Source: Pseudomonas sp. W4I3 (GTDB lineage: Bacteria > Pseudomonadota > Gammaproteobacteria > Pseudomonadales > Pseudomonadaceae). From it: a stretch of DNA of 64,000 nucleotides. Each line of letters begins with the position of its first letter. Positions within the stretch are counted from its first letter, which is position 1. Under the pieces are notes generated by a model that did not search any database, had not been told where the DNA came from, and worked only from the letters and a program-made list of their open reading frames with translations. The stretch covers positions 186,001 through 250,000 of the forward strand of contig NZ_JAUSXS010000001.1 in NCBI RefSeq assembly GCF_030816195.1, in the 5' to 3' direction. A program made the position numbers and the translations under genes. This document shows positions 10,553 through 22,444 of the stretch, piece by piece.

Positions 10553-11433
10553 TTCTTTTCAACTTGCTGCGGATGCCTCGGGTCCGCAGCCTTCTTGCCC
10601 GGCAAGCTGCCCTCGCTGCGAATCTGCGCATGGCTGATCAACGCAAAGATGAAACTGCCACCGATGATATTGCCAGCCAGGGTCGGGCCGGCAAACACCA
10701 ACCAGAAGTCATGCCAGGACAGTTCGCCAGCAAACACCAGGTATGACACTTCCGCCGAGCCCACCACGATGTGAGTGAAGTCGCCCAGGGCCATGAGGTA
10801 GGTGATCAGGATGATGATCCACATCTTGGCGCTTTCCATCGACGGGATCATCCATACCATGGTGGCGATCATCCAGCCGGAGACGATGCCCTTGGCAAAC
10901 ATCTGGCCGGCGTCGTTTTCCATGATCTTGCGCCCGATGTCGAGGAAGGCCATGTCGGTCTTGGTGTCGAAAATCGGCAGGTGCAGCATGACGTAGGCCA
11001 CCAATAACGTGCCACACAGGTTGCCGACGAGCACTACCGTCCAGAGCCGCAACAGGCGCCCGGCATTGGCCAGGGTCGGTTTGCTCATCACCGGCAACAC
11101 GGCGGTCAGGGTGTTTTCCGTAAACAGTTGCTGCCGCGCCAGGATCACCGCCAGGAAACCCGCGCAGTAGCCAAAGCTGGCGATGACCTTGAACGCTTCG
11201 CCGTCCGGCAAGCGCGAGTTGAGCAATCCCATGGCCATCAGCGACAAGCCCATGGTCAACCCGGCAGCCAGGGCCGACCACCACAGCGCCGCGACACTGC
11301 GCTCCAGCTCCTGGTCGCCCTGGGTTCGGATAATTTCATGCAGCACCGCCGCGCGGGGCGGCTGGTTCTTGTCTACGTCCTTCTGCTCTTCGTGCGACAG
11401 GTTGGGGGTTTTGCCTGCTTCTTCGGTGGCCAT
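10546..11433 (-). CDS. Formate/nitrite transporter family channel (YfdC-like)
   Basis: The 295-residue product has a hydrophilic N-terminus of about 45 residues and six membrane segments. FNT-type motifs include FGYCAGFLAVILARQQLFTE and GNLCGTLLVAY, and the C-terminal half has GDFTHIVVGSAE. FNT channels pass small monovalent anions such as formate or nitrite; the YfdC subgroup's substrate is not known. It stands alone and converges with the antiporter. Confidence 0.88.
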   Translation of the reverse strand: MATEEAGKTPNLSHEEQKDVDKNQPPRAAVLHEIIRTQGDQELERSVAALWWSALAAGLTMGLSLMAMGLLNSRLPDGEAFKVIASFGYCAGFLAVILARQQLFTENTLTAVLPVMSKPTLANAGRLLRLWTVVLVGNLCGTLLVAYVMLHLPIFDTKTDMAFLDIGRKIMENDAGQMFAKGIVSGWMIATMVWMIPSMESAKMWIIILITYLMALGDFTHIVVGSAEVSYLVFAGELSWHDFWLVFAGPTLAGNIIGGSFIFALISHAQIRSEGSLPGKKAADPRHPQQVEKNQ

Positions 11434-11504
11434 GATGATCCGGAGTCCAAGGGGGGCGTGTAGCTACGACACGCCGCCACAGTGGCTGTTCAGTGGCCAG
11501 GCAA

Positions 11505-13436
11505 CTAAACATGCATCTTCCAGGCCTTGGCCATCTCCACCGTGGTTGACCTGCCCGGCTCGTCCCAGGGTTTGTTACGCGCCCTGTAGTGATCGCGCAG
11601 TGTGTCGAGCACCTGGTTGAACCGGGTGGGGGTGGTCGCCCAGGCCAGGTCCTGAGCCGCACGGTGCAACAGCTCAACGTTAGCACTGGGTTGGCCTGGC
11701 CGAAACAACGAGGGGTAGATCACTTCCCGTGTGAAGTTTTCCGCCCTCATCGCAACATCACGCACGTTCATTTCGCCAACCGCTGCGTCGATGACTCTGG
11801 ACATCGGCGCTGCACCGCCGGCGATCTGCCTGGCCGCCGCCTGCAGCAACTGCTGAAAGTTGCGCTGGCCTGCTTCATTGAGGCGTCTGCCCAACCAGTC
11901 GACCTGCTCAGGCTGTTGTGCAAGGGCATCCAGATTGCGCAGTGCGGCTGAAATGGTCGGCGTGAACGCCAGCGTGTCCTGCGCCTGATTCACCTCGGTG
12001 ATCGCGTCATTCAGGGCTTGCAACGCCTGCTGTGCGCTGCTTCTGAAGGCCAGCACCACGGCGGCGGCGGGGTCTGTTTGCAGCGCCGACTCTACGCTGG
12101 CGAGCAGTTGGTCACCCATGGCCAGCACGGCCTCATGCAGTGATTGAAATGAGTGGTGCTCAAGTGCCAAGGAGCGCCGCTCCAGGTGCGTTTCCACTGC
12201 TTGACGCGCCCTGGCCTGCACGTGTTGCTTTTGCTCATCCTGCATCGTGAAGTTGACGGTCCCGCTGAGCAGCCCACGAAAATCACCTTTTTCGGTATTG
12301 AGCGGCAATGTGACGATTTGATCAGCAAAGGCTTCGAGCCTTTTATCCTGAAACGCTTCTGCGGCCGAATGCGCAACGCCAGTGATGCGGTCAGCCAGGC
12401 TGCTGAGAAAGCGGCCACTTCGCACCGGTGTATCAGCGGCGCCGGACTCAAGCTTGACGATCAACGCCTCAGGCTTGTTCAAGGGGCTCTCGGGAAATGA
12501 CCTCTGCACCACGGCCGGCGCCGGGGTATTGAGCAATAAGCCACCGTCCTTGAACGCGGTGGTTTCAGCCGACACCTGGAAACCATGACCTTGCTCCACC
12601 GGGCTTTTAAACACCACCGGCAATGCACCCGAGATATGCGCCGCCCGCGCGATGTCCATTTGCGGAGTCAAGCTGGCATTGAACACCACCAACTGCGGAC
12701 GGCGAGCAAACAGACCGGTGCCGGTGACGGTCAATTGCTTGATCGCGGGAATATACCGGTGCAACACCTCAAGATCGCCGAACGTCGGTGCGCCGCCGGC
12801 ACTCAGTTTGTCGGCAATGTTCATGACCTCCACGGTCCGTGTTTCTCGGGGGCTGTGTGCGATATGCGCAAGAATCGACCGGCGCGACTCGTTGCGGATC
12901 AGGTCCTCAAGGGGAACGGCCTCAGTTTGCAGGCGCGGCAGCAAGGTCATTAACAGCTGAGAAACATTGCCGATGGAGCCGGGGAGATGGCCGATGAGCT
13001 TGCCAAGTGTCGTACTGGCGTCCTGCATCCAAGCTGTCACCGCATCCCTGCTGTTGAGCAGGCTAGGCAGATCAATGCCGTCCGACAACTTGTCGAATGC
13101 TGCCGCCCCCATGCCACTGGCAATCAGCACCGCCGAAATCGCCCCCGCGGATGAGCCACACGCCAACTGGATGCCTTGCAGCTTTCCGGCGTCTTCAAGG
13201 GCCTGCACCACCCCTGAGAAAGCGATGCCTTTGGCCCCTCCGCCGCTGAGCACCAGGCTCGTGGCGGGCGGCGCCGATAGAATCACCTCCACTCGCCCCA
13301 GGTCATCGCGCAAAAGCGTCACGTTGCGCTCGCCCACCCCCTCCACCAGGGGCGTCTTCGCGCTGGCCGCGTGCAAAGACAGAACTTCGTTATTCAATGG
13401 GTGCTGAATCTGGGCGATCGCGTTAACCACTTTCAT
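11505..13436 (-). CDS. ExoU-like patatin-domain phospholipase
   Basis: The 643-residue product has the full patatin phospholipase A2 machinery: oxyanion-hole motif SGGGAKG (residues 65-70), nucleophile elbow GSSAG with Ser96, and the catalytic dyad aspartate in DGG (Asp297). The Ser-Asp spacing of 201 residues nearly equals that of P. aeruginosa ExoU (Ser142 to Asp344). Similarity as remembered continues to the end, including TTVEMAKAW near the C-terminus, so the ExoU membrane-targeting half is also present. In P. aeruginosa, ExoU is a type III secreted, host-activated phospholipase encoded with the chaperone gene spcU. No spcU-like gene or secretion gene is seen here. Two in-frame ATGs lie upstream; the chosen one has a GGAG ribosome-binding site 9-10 nt before it. 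Confidence 0.88.
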   Translation of the reverse strand: MKVVNAIAQIQHPLNNEVLSLHAASAKTPLVEGVGERNVTLLRDDLGRVEVILSAPPATSLVLSGGGAKGIAFSGVVQALEDAGKLQGIQLACGSSAGAISAVLIASGMGAAAFDKLSDGIDLPSLLNSRDAVTAWMQDASTTLGKLIGHLPGSIGNVSQLLMTLLPRLQTEAVPLEDLIRNESRRSILAHIAHSPRETRTVEVMNIADKLSAGGAPTFGDLEVLHRYIPAIKQLTVTGTGLFARRPQLVVFNASLTPQMDIARAAHISGALPVVFKSPVEQGHGFQVSAETTAFKDGGLLLNTPAPAVVQRSFPESPLNKPEALIVKLESGAADTPVRSGRFLSSLADRITGVAHSAAEAFQDKRLEAFADQIVTLPLNTEKGDFRGLLSGTVNFTMQDEQKQHVQARARQAVETHLERRSLALEHHSFQSLHEAVLAMGDQLLASVESALQTDPAAAVVLAFRSSAQQALQALNDAITEVNQAQDTLAFTPTISAALRNLDALAQQPEQVDWLGRRLNEAGQRNFQQLLQAAARQIAGGAAPMSRVIDAAVGEMNVRDVAMRAENFTREVIYPSLFRPGQPSANVELLHRAAQDLAWATTPTRFNQVLDTLRDHYRARNKPWDEPGRSTTVEMAKAWKMHV

Positions 13437-13532
13437 ACACTGGCTCTCCATAGGGTGTGAGCTTGAGTGATGAAAGCGCCTCGCGACGATCCATGCGGAA
13501 TGATTTGGTAAACCAATCACACCGCCACGTTG

Positions 13533-15673
<2,141 letters not shown>

Positions 15674-15696
15674 GTAATCAGCTCAACCTGCTCTAC

Positions 15697-15796
15697 TGTA
15701 GGAGCGAGCTTGCTCGCGAAAGACTTAAGGACACCGCGTACATCCTGTTTTTACGCGTTATCGTTGACGTTCTTCGCGAGCAAGCTCGCTCCTACA
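15697..15796. repeat. REP doublet, TGTAGGAGCGAGC family
   Basis: TGTAGGAGCGAGCTTGCTCG and its inverted copy flank about 55 nt. Each half is itself a short hairpin, and together they form a long imperfect hairpin (a REPIN). It lies between ahcY and metF. Confidence 0.85.
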
Positions 15797-15844
15797 GTGC
15801 GGGTGGATTGCACAGTCGGCTTCTGAGTTTCCAAAGGTATTACC

Positions 15845-16690
15845 ATGTCCCAAGACCGTCGCTACAGCTTCGAGTTCTTCCCGACCAAGACCGATGCTGG
15901 GCATGAAAAACTGATGGCCACTGCCAAGCAGTTGGCCGGCTATCAGCCCGACTTCTTTTCCTGCACCTACGGCGCCGGCGGTTCGACCCGTGACCGCACG
16001 ATCAACACCGTGCTGCAGCTCGAAAGTGAAGTCAAAGTTCCCGCCGCTCCGCACTTGTCGTGCGTGGGCGACAGCAAAGCCGACCTGCGCGGCCTGCTGA
16101 CCCAATACAAGGCCGCCGGCATCAAGCGCATCGTCGCCCTGCGTGGCGACCTGCCATCCGGCATGGGCATGGCCAGCGGTGAGCTGCGCTACGCCAACGA
16201 TCTGGTGAGCTTCATCCGCGAAGAAAGCGGCGATCACTTCCATATCGAAGTGGCTGCTTATCCGGAGATGCACCCCCAGGCGCGCAATTTCGAAGACGAT
16301 CTCAAAAATTTCGTGCGCAAGGCCAACGCCGGCGCCGACAGCGCGATCACCCAGTACTTCTTCAACGCCGACAGCTACTTCTACTTCGTCGAGCGGGTAC
16401 GGGCCATGGGTGTGAACATCCCGATCGTGCCGGGCATCATGCCGATCACCAACTACAGCAAGCTGGCGCGCTTCTCCGACGCCTGCGGCGCCGAGATCCC
16501 ACGCTGGGTGCGCAAGCAACTGGAAGCCTATGGCGATGACGTCAAAAGCATCCAGGCGTTCGGCGAGCAGGTCATCACCGAGATGTGTGAACAATTGTTG
16601 CAAGGTGGTGCGCCAGGGTTGCACTTCTATACCCTGAACCAGGCTGAACCCAGCCTTGCCATCTGGAACAACCTCAAGCTGCCACGCTAA
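15845..16690 (+). CDS. metF: Methylenetetrahydrofolate reductase
   Basis: Flavoprotein that reduces 5,10-methylene-THF to 5-methyl-THF, the methyl donor for methionine synthesis. The 281-residue product starts MSQDRRYSFEFFPTKTDAGH, with the conserved catalytic-region Glu in the EFFPTK motif. It has RIVALRGD, AAYPEMHPQA and DSAITQYFFNAD, all MetF signatures. Its place next to ahcY fits the methionine/SAM cycle. Confidence 0.97.
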   Translation: MSQDRRYSFEFFPTKTDAGHEKLMATAKQLAGYQPDFFSCTYGAGGSTRDRTINTVLQLESEVKVPAAPHLSCVGDSKADLRGLLTQYKAAGIKRIVALRGDLPSGMGMASGELRYANDLVSFIREESGDHFHIEVAAYPEMHPQARNFEDDLKNFVRKANAGADSAITQYFFNADSYFYFVERVRAMGVNIPIVPGIMPITNYSKLARFSDACGAEIPRWVRKQLEAYGDDVKSIQAFGEQVITEMCEQLLQGGAPGLHFYTLNQAEPSLAIWNNLKLPR

Positions 16691-16708
16691 CGCTTGCCCG
16701 GTTGTGCC

Positions 16709-16743
16709 GAGGCCCTCGTTCAGACGAGGGCCTTTGTCGTTTT
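16709..16743 (+). terminator. Intrinsic terminator after metF
   Basis: AGGCCCTCGT and ACGAGGGCCT form a perfect stem with a 4-nt loop region, followed by TTGTCGTTTT. Confidence 0.8.
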
Positions 16744-16768
16744 ACATACCCACGGAACCCCGCCGTCC

Positions 16769-17851
16769 ATGAATACAGTGTCTTCCACTTCCCGCCCGCA
16801 GTTGGTCTATCTCGTCTTCGGCGCCGAGACCTACCATCAGGAAGCGGTATTCAGCATCGCCAGTGCCTTGGCTTTCCTGCAGGACACCCCCGATGCCGCC
16901 GTGGACATTCAGGTATTCAGCGATAACCCCGAACCCTATCGCCTGCTGCCGGTGCGTGTGCGCCCGCTGGACGAGGCCACCCGCAAACGCTGGAGCGAGC
17001 CCCATGGTTATCACTTCCGCACCAAGCACGTGGTGCTGCGCCAGGTACTGGAAGAGTCGCCGGTAGCGCTGCTGATCGACACCGATACGTTTTTTCACCG
17101 TTCGCCCATGACTCTCTTCGAGCGCGTGCAGCCAGGCACCCTGCTGTGCAACGCCTTCTACACCAAATACGGCGACAACCACGAAAGCATCCTCTACACC
17201 GCCCTGCGCCAGCGCCTGCTGGACATGGGCGTAGCCGACGATGACATGATGACCCTCAACTCCGGCGTGATGGGCCTGGCCCAGCAGGATGCGCACATCC
17301 TCGACCGCTCGATCGAGCTGATGGATGAGCTGTTTCCCCATGCCCAGGGCGCCTACACCCTGGAAGAGTTCTGCCTGTCCATCGCCGCCTACCGCACCCT
17401 CAACGTGCGCGAGTGCCCGGACCTGATCCACCATTACTGGAGCCGCAAGCAGCTGTTCCGGGCCAAAGTCAAGGCGTGGATCGCCAAGCACGCCGCTGCG
17501 CCCACCAGTGCGCTCGCCCTGGCCGACACGCGCCAGGTCTCCGCCCACCTGCCGCGCCCGCCGCGCTTGCAGCGCACGTTGTACAAGCTGATCACCCTGC
17601 TGTTGCCCAAGCACCAGCAGCAGTTCATCCGCGAAATTCTCTACGGCTGCTATGAACACGAAAACGAGTTCGACCAGGCATGTGGCCCGGTTTGGTGGGA
17701 CAAGGCCCGGCAAAACCAGGAAGAGCGCCAGAAACGCCCGATTGACGCGCACCAGCTCGAACACTGGTTCGCCAACCCGGTGGTGCGCCTGATTCTCGGC
17801 GAGCGGCGTGCCGCGATCCACGCCCACCTGATGGATGCGCCAGCAAAGTAA
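16769..17851 (+). CDS. Glycosyltransferase-like protein (GT-A fold), function unknown
   Basis: The 360-residue product opens with a beta-strand (QLVYLVFGAETYHQEAVFSI) and carries ALLIDTDTFF, a DxD-type nucleotide-sugar/metal motif, near residue 107. TLNSGVMGL follows, as in GT-A nucleotide-diphospho-sugar transferases. The C-terminal 130 residues are basic and helical. There is no signal peptide and there are no sugar genes nearby, so substrate and product are unknown. A terminator precedes it and a solute-binding protein follows 63 bp later. Confidence 0.65.
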   Translation: MNTVSSTSRPQLVYLVFGAETYHQEAVFSIASALAFLQDTPDAAVDIQVFSDNPEPYRLLPVRVRPLDEATRKRWSEPHGYHFRTKHVVLRQVLEESPVALLIDTDTFFHRSPMTLFERVQPGTLLCNAFYTKYGDNHESILYTALRQRLLDMGVADDDMMTLNSGVMGLAQQDAHILDRSIELMDELFPHAQGAYTLEEFCLSIAAYRTLNVRECPDLIHHYWSRKQLFRAKVKAWIAKHAAAPTSALALADTRQVSAHLPRPPRLQRTLYKLITLLLPKHQQQFIREILYGCYEHENEFDQACGPVWWDKARQNQEERQKRPIDAHQLEHWFANPVVRLILGERRAAIHAHLMDAPAK

Positions 17852-17914
17852 GACCCATCGCCAAAGCGCGTGCCAGAGCTTCTCTTTATGCCGGGAGCGT
17901 CGTAACCTCAGGGA

Positions 17915-18718
17915 ATGCCCGTCATCTCCAAGTTGTTGATCGCTGTGCTTTTCACTTGCCTGAGCCTGTGCGCTTATGGCGAGAAACTGCGCATTGTCAC
18001 CGAACCCTGGGCGCCCTACGTCTACGACGACAACGGCAGCATGCGTGGCCTGGACTATGAAACCACGGTAATCGTGTTCCAGCGCCTCGGTGTGGAGGTG
18101 CAATGGCAGTTCCTGCCCTGGAAGCGTTGCCTGGCCATGCTTGATCAAGGCCACGCCGACGGTGCGCTGGACATTTTCCACAGCCACGAGCGCGACGCTT
18201 TGCTGCTCTACCCCGCTGAACCCTTGTCGGCGGTCGAGTTCGTGCTGTTCTACGCCAACGAACGTGCGCACCCCGCCGAAACCCTTGACGACCTGCGCGG
18301 GCTGACCGTGGGCACCTCCCCGGGTTACCTGTATGGCGAAGCCTTCAGTGGGTCCACCGCCTTCACGCGTGAACCGGCCCCCAGCCACGAAGCCAACTTC
18401 GGCAAGCTCATGCTGGGGCGCGTTGATATGGTGGTCACCGATCGTCGCGTGGGGCAACACCTGATCAAGGAATTGGGACTTGAGGGCAAGGTCAGCCAGG
18501 CGCCGGTGGTGGTCAGCCGCCAGCAGCAGTTTCTCGCGGTGCGACGCGGTGCGGGCATGGACCTGCTGGTGCAGCGCTTTGCCGCCGAGCTCAAGCGCTT
18601 CAAGCAAGAGCCGGCCTATGCCGCGTTGAGCGCCAAATACGGCGGCAGCCATGTGCAAACGGGCGCTGTCAGCGCATCCGGATACACCGTTGAGCAGCAG
18701 GAAAGCAGCGCGCAGTGA
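17915..18718 (+). CDS. Periplasmic solute-binding protein, family 3
   Basis: The 267-residue product has a signal peptide (about 1-22, ending CAYGE). A family-3 substrate-binding domain follows, starting LRIVTEPWAPYVYDDNG, with GLDYETTVIVFQRLG and LRGLTVGTSPGY. Such domains bind polar amino acids or act as sensory modules. No permease or ATPase gene is adjacent, so it may be an orphan binding protein of the kind common in Pseudomonas. Ligand unknown. Confidence 0.82.
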   Translation: MPVISKLLIAVLFTCLSLCAYGEKLRIVTEPWAPYVYDDNGSMRGLDYETTVIVFQRLGVEVQWQFLPWKRCLAMLDQGHADGALDIFHSHERDALLLYPAEPLSAVEFVLFYANERAHPAETLDDLRGLTVGTSPGYLYGEAFSGSTAFTREPAPSHEANFGKLMLGRVDMVVTDRRVGQHLIKELGLEGKVSQAPVVVSRQQQFLAVRRGAGMDLLVQRFAAELKRFKQEPAYAALSAKYGGSHVQTGAVSASGYTVEQQESSAQ

Positions 18719-18727
18719 TTGCTCTGT

Positions 18728-18940
18728 TATACTCCGGCCTTTCCGCCAGGCTTACGCCCGGCCGCTGAGGTCTTGAAAAAGGCACCCAACCCCGCTACAG
18801 CGCAGCTTTGCAGCCCGCGCGAGCCGGTGGAGTGCCCGCCAGACGCAGCAGGACCGGACGGGATTACGCTCCCCTAAGCGCCATTCACGCCCGGCAAGAT
18901 TATCCCTTTGGGCCAAGCCCTAACTAAAACAGGATTACTC
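18728..18940 (+). promoter_or_regulatory. rhlE: Long GC-rich leader of rhlE with candidate -10 box
   Basis: TATACT at the left edge is a good -10 box just after the preceding gene; the -35 is weak. A transcript from it would have a leader of about 200 nt with several complementary C-rich and G-rich blocks before the ATG. Long structured leaders occur on DEAD-box helicase mRNAs that autoregulate. No named RNA family was recognised. Confidence 0.35.
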
Positions 18941-20824
18941 ATGTCCTTTGCTTCCCTCGGTCTCTCCGAGGCTTTAGTCCGCGCCATCGAGGCAGCGGGC
19001 TATACCGAGCCTACTCCGGTGCAACAGCGGGCCATTCCCGCCGTGTTGCAAGGTCGCGACCTGATGGTTGCGGCGCAGACAGGTACCGGTAAAACCGGTG
19101 GTTTCGCCCTCCCGATTCTGGAGCGGTTGTTCCCCAACGGTCACCCGGACAAATCCCAGCGTCACGGCCCGCGTCAACCGCGCGTACTGGTCCTGACCCC
19201 CACCCGCGAACTCGCCGCCCAGGTGCACGACAGCTTCAAGCTGTATGCCCGCGACCTGAAGTTCGTCAGCGCCTGCATCTTCGGCGGCGTCGGCATGAAC
19301 CCTCAGGTTCAGGCCATGTCCCGCGGTGTTGACGTGCTGGTGGCGTGCCCGGGTCGTTTGCTCGACCTGTGCGGCCAAGGCAGCATCGATTTGTCCCACG
19401 TGGAAATCCTCGTGCTGGACGAAGCCGACCGCATGCTCGACATGGGCTTTGTCCATGACGTGAAAAAGGTCCTCGCCCGCCTGCCGGCCAAACGTCAGAA
19501 CCTGTTGTTCTCGGCCACGTTCTCCCAGGACATCACTGCCCTGGCCGGCAAGCTGCTGCACAACCCGGAGCGCATCGAAGTCACGCCGCCCAACACCACG
19601 GTCGAGCGTATCGAGCAACGCGTATTCCGCCTGCCCGCCAGCCATAAACGCTCGCTGCTGGCGCACCTGATCACCCACGGTGCCTGGGAACAGGTGCTGG
19701 TGTTCACTCGCACCAAGCACGGTGCCAACCGCCTGGCCGAGTACCTGGACAAGCACGGCCTCACCGCCGTCGCCATCCACGGTAACAAGAGCCAGAACGC
19801 GCGCACCAAAGCCCTGGCCGACTTCAAGGCTGGCACTGTGCGCATCCTGGTCGCCACCGATATCGCCGCACGCGGCCTGGATATCGACCAATTGCCGCAC
19901 GTGGTCAACTTCGAGCTGCCGAACGTCGACGAGGACTACGTGCACCGTATCGGCCGTACTGGCCGTGCCGGTCGTTCGGGCGAGGCCATTTCCCTGGTCG
20001 CACCGGACGAAGAAAAACTGCTGAAAAGCATCGAGCGCATGACCAAGCAGAAAATCGCCGACGGCGACCTGATGGGCTTCGATGCCAGCACCGTCGAGGC
20101 CGAGAAGCCTGAAGCGCGCGAGCGCCCGGACGTGCGCAACCCACGCAACCCACGCGGTCCGAAGGGCGATGGCCCGAACGGCGGCGGTGGCGGCGGTGGT
20201 CGTCGCGACAAGGGCAAGGACAAGGGCAAGGAAAAATCCGCGACCAGCAGCCGTGGCGAACGCCCGGCCCGTGAGCAGAAGCCCCGTGAAGGCACCCCGG
20301 CCCGCGAACAGCGCCAGCCGAGCCAGCCGCCACGCGCCGCCGCCGACCGTGCTCCGGACGAGTTCCTCGACGACGATGTGGATAACTTCGGTAACCGCGT
20401 CGACTACGTGCCCCAGGCCAAGCCGGCCCAGGGCCGTAGCCGTCGTCCGGGCGCCCCTGCACAGGGCGCTGGCGCCGCTACCCCACGTGGCGGCCAGCCA
20501 CAGGGCGCGCGTCAGAACGGCCCGCGCAACAGCAGCGGCGGCACCACCGGTACGCCGCCAGCCAAGCGCAACGGCCCACGCAGTGGTGCACCGCGTGACG
20601 GCCAGGCCCGTCGCGAAGACTCGCGCAGCAACAGCCGCCGCCCGGCCCGTGACGAGCAGCCACGTTCGTCCGAGCCAGCGGTGCAAAACCCGCGCGGTGG
20701 TCCAGCGCCGAAGATCATCCACAAGGAGTCGAAAGCGGATCGCTTCCCGACACCCGAGCAGTTGGATCAACTGCCTGGCCGTCCTCGTGGTGAAAAGCCA
20801 GCGCTGCTGACCCGCAACCGCTGA
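18941..20824 (+). CDS. rhlE: DEAD-box ATP-dependent RNA helicase RhlE
   Basis: Unwinds structured RNA, with roles in ribosome assembly, RNA decay and cold growth. The 627-residue product has all helicase motifs: Q motif region, AAQTGTGKT (residues 44-51), PTRELA, DEAD (160-163), SATFS (191-195), RGLDI and [11 protein letters not shown]. After about residue 385 a tail of about 240 residues is low-complexity, rich in Arg, Gly, Pro, Gln and Lys with RGG-like pieces, as in RNA-binding tails. The tail is longer than that of the E. coli enzyme. The start at MSFASLGLS matches the family; an in-frame start 33 nt upstream is unlikely. Confidence 0.95.
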   Translation: MSFASLGLSEALVRAIEAAGYTEPTPVQQRAIPAVLQGRDLMVAAQTGTGKTGGFALPILERLFPNGHPDKSQRHGPRQPRVLVLTPTRELAAQVHDSFKLYARDLKFVSACIFGGVGMNPQVQAMSRGVDVLVACPGRLLDLCGQGSIDLSHVEILVLDEADRMLDMGFVHDVKKVLARLPAKRQNLLFSATFSQDITALAGKLLHNPERIEVTPPNTTVERIEQRVFRLPASHKRSLLAHLITHGAWEQVLVFTRTKHGANRLAEYLDKHGLTAVAIHGNKSQNARTKALADFKAGTVRILVATDIAARGLDIDQLPHVVNFELPNVDEDYVHRIGRTGRAGRSGEAISLVAPDEEKLLKSIERMTKQKIADGDLMGFDASTVEAEKPEARERPDVRNPRNPRGPKGDGPNGGGGGGGRRDKGKDKGKEKSATSSRGERPAREQKPREGTPAREQRQPSQPPRAAADRAPDEFLDDDVDNFGNRVDYVPQAKPAQGRSRRPGAPAQGAGAATPRGGQPQGARQNGPRNSSGGTTGTPPAKRNGPRSGAPRDGQARREDSRSNSRRPARDEQPRSSEPAVQNPRGGPAPKIIHKESKADRFPTPEQLDQLPGRPRGEKPALLTRNR

Positions 20825-20837
20825 GTTTCCAGACGCC

Positions 20838-20879
20838 ATAAAAAATGCCCCGTATCCTTGGATGCGGGGCATTTTTTTT
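20838..20879 (+). terminator. Intrinsic terminator of rhlE
   Basis: AAAAAATGCCCCGTATCC pairs with GGATGCGGGGCATTTTTT as a long stem with a tiny loop and a run of eight T. Confidence 0.92.
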
Positions 20880-20896
20880 GGCTCGATCAGAGCAAA

Positions 20897-20985
20897 TGTG
20901 GGAGGGGGCTTGCTCCCGATAGCAATAGATCAGCCAGCATTGCTAGGGCTGACACACCGCTATCGGGAGCAAGCCCCCTCCCACA
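20897..20985. repeat. REP doublet, GTGGGAGGGGGC family
   Basis: TGTGGGAGGGGGCTTGCTCC and its inverted copy about 40 nt apart form a REPIN between the 3' ends of rhlE and the convergent yceI gene. Confidence 0.85.
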
Positions 20986-21009
20986 AAGGTCCGCATTGTC
21001 AGGCGGACA

Positions 21010-21588
21010 TTACTTCTGCTTCACGCCTTCCAGCGAAATATCCAGGTCCACGGTCTGCGAAGTCGGGCCTGGGCCTTTCACGCCGAAATCGTTCAGGTCG
21101 ATCGTGGTCTTGGCGTTGAAGCCGGCACGTTCGCCACCCCATGGGTCCTTGCCTTCGCCGTTGAAGGTGGCCTTGAAAGTCACAGGCTTGGTCACACCGT
21201 GGAACGTCAGGTCGCCGGTCACGTCAGCGGTTTTGTCACCGGTGGATTTAACCGCGGTGGACACGAACTTGGCGTCGGCAAACTTGGCTACGTCAAGGAA
21301 GTCTTTGCTGGCGATGTGCTTGTCACGTTCAGCGTGGTTGGACCACAGGCTGGCGGTTTTCACGTCGACTGCGATTTTGCTGGCTTCAGGCTTGGCCGAA
21401 TCCCAGCTGAAGGTGCCGTCCCAGTCCTTGAAGGTACCGTGGATGTAGCTGTAGCCCAGGTGGCTGATTTTCCAATCGATAAAGGCGTGCTGGCCTTCTT
21501 TGTCGATCTTGTAGTCAGCGGCCATCGCCGAACCTGCGGACAGCAGGGCAGAACCGATTGCCAGAGCGGCGAGTGTCTTCTTCAACAT
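21010..21588 (-). CDS. yceI: YceI family periplasmic lipid-binding protein
   Basis: The 192-residue product has a signal peptide ([20 protein letters not shown], cleavage after AMA). A YceI beta-barrel follows, with [20 protein letters not shown] and [17 protein letters not shown]. The family binds isoprenoid or other amphiphilic molecules; it is base-induced in E. coli. The start inside the longer open frame is set by the signal peptide. It follows the cytochrome b561 gene by 32 bp on the same strand, the conserved yceJ-yceI pairing. Confidence 0.93.
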   Translation of the reverse strand: MLKKTLAALAIGSALLSAGSAMAADYKIDKEGQHAFIDWKISHLGYSYIHGTFKDWDGTFSWDSAKPEASKIAVDVKTASLWSNHAERDKHIASKDFLDVAKFADAKFVSTAVKSTGDKTADVTGDLTFHGVTKPVTFKATFNGEGKDPWGGERAGFNAKTTIDLNDFGVKGPGPTSQTVDLDISLEGVKQK

Positions 21589-21620
21589 GCTTTCTATTCC
21601 TTGTGAGTCGAGGTTGAACA

Positions 21621-22172
21621 TCAGGCTTTGCGCCCCAGCATTCGCGTCAGGGTCGCATCACGATCGATAAAGTGGTGTTTCAATGCCGCGACGCCGTGCA
21701 AGCCGGCGAATACAACCAACACCCAGGCCAGGTACAGGTGCACCCAGCCGGCGGTGTCTGCCTGGTCCGGTAGACCGGAAACCAGGGCAGGAATTTCAAA
21801 CAGGCCAAACACCGGAATACCGACACCGTCTGCGGTGGAAATCAGGTATCCGGCAATCATCACGGCGAACAGCCCGAGATACAGGAACACATGGCCAAAC
21901 TTGGCACCGATGCGGGTCAACCGGCTGTAGCTGGCCAACGGCGCGGGCGGCGGGCTGATCAGACGCCACACGATACGCACCAGCATGATCGCGAACAGCG
22001 TGATGCCGATGCTCTTGTGCAGGTCCGGCGCGTCTTTGCGCCAGGCGCTGTAGTAGTCGAGGCCGACCATCCACAGGCCCAGGGCGAACAATCCAAATAC
22101 CACCAAGGCCACGCCCCAGTGCAAAACCATACTGACCCAACCATAGCTGGCCGGTGAATTGCGTAGCTGCAT
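21621..22172 (-). CDS. Cytochrome b561 (YceJ-like)
   Basis: The 183-residue product is an inner-membrane di-haem cytochrome with four membrane segments. Likely haem histidines lie in [30 protein letters not shown] and [10 protein letters not shown] or [10 protein letters not shown]. It begins [12 protein letters not shown], typical of the family. It probably forms an operon with yceI, suggesting electron transfer linked to a quinone-like ligand bound by YceI (inference). Confidence 0.92.
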   Translation of the reverse strand: MQLRNSPASYGWVSMVLHWGVALVVFGLFALGLWMVGLDYYSAWRKDAPDLHKSIGITLFAIMLVRIVWRLISPPPAPLASYSRLTRIGAKFGHVFLYLGLFAVMIAGYLISTADGVGIPVFGLFEIPALVSGLPDQADTAGWVHLYLAWVLVVFAGLHGVAALKHHFIDRDATLTRMLGRKA

Positions 22173-22444
22173 GTACTTAATCCCGTAAGAACTGTGCCCA
22201 AGACTAGCGCTTTACCTATCGAATTAAAGCGGAAAATTTCGCTTTGAAATATCGAGAAATGTGATGAAGAGGCTATGCATCATAAATTAACAAGGGATTA
22301 AGACTATTCCCTGGAAACGTGACAGACCGTCCTGCATTTACCGCGAATTTCCCCACAATGGCTTGTGACCCACGCCACCATTGCATAGGCTTGCGCGATT
22401 GTTTCGCCCGCGCAGGTTGCGGGACCGCTTCGAGGAGATCACCG

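Noticed and set aside
18974..20872. 632-codon minus-strand open frame opposite rhlE
   Set aside because: Shadow of rhlE; composition follows the complement of its Arg/Gly-rich tail.
22319..22444. Upstream extension of bioA by 42 codons
   Set aside because: The extension shows no similarity to BioA and the family start is at MGLNNQW.
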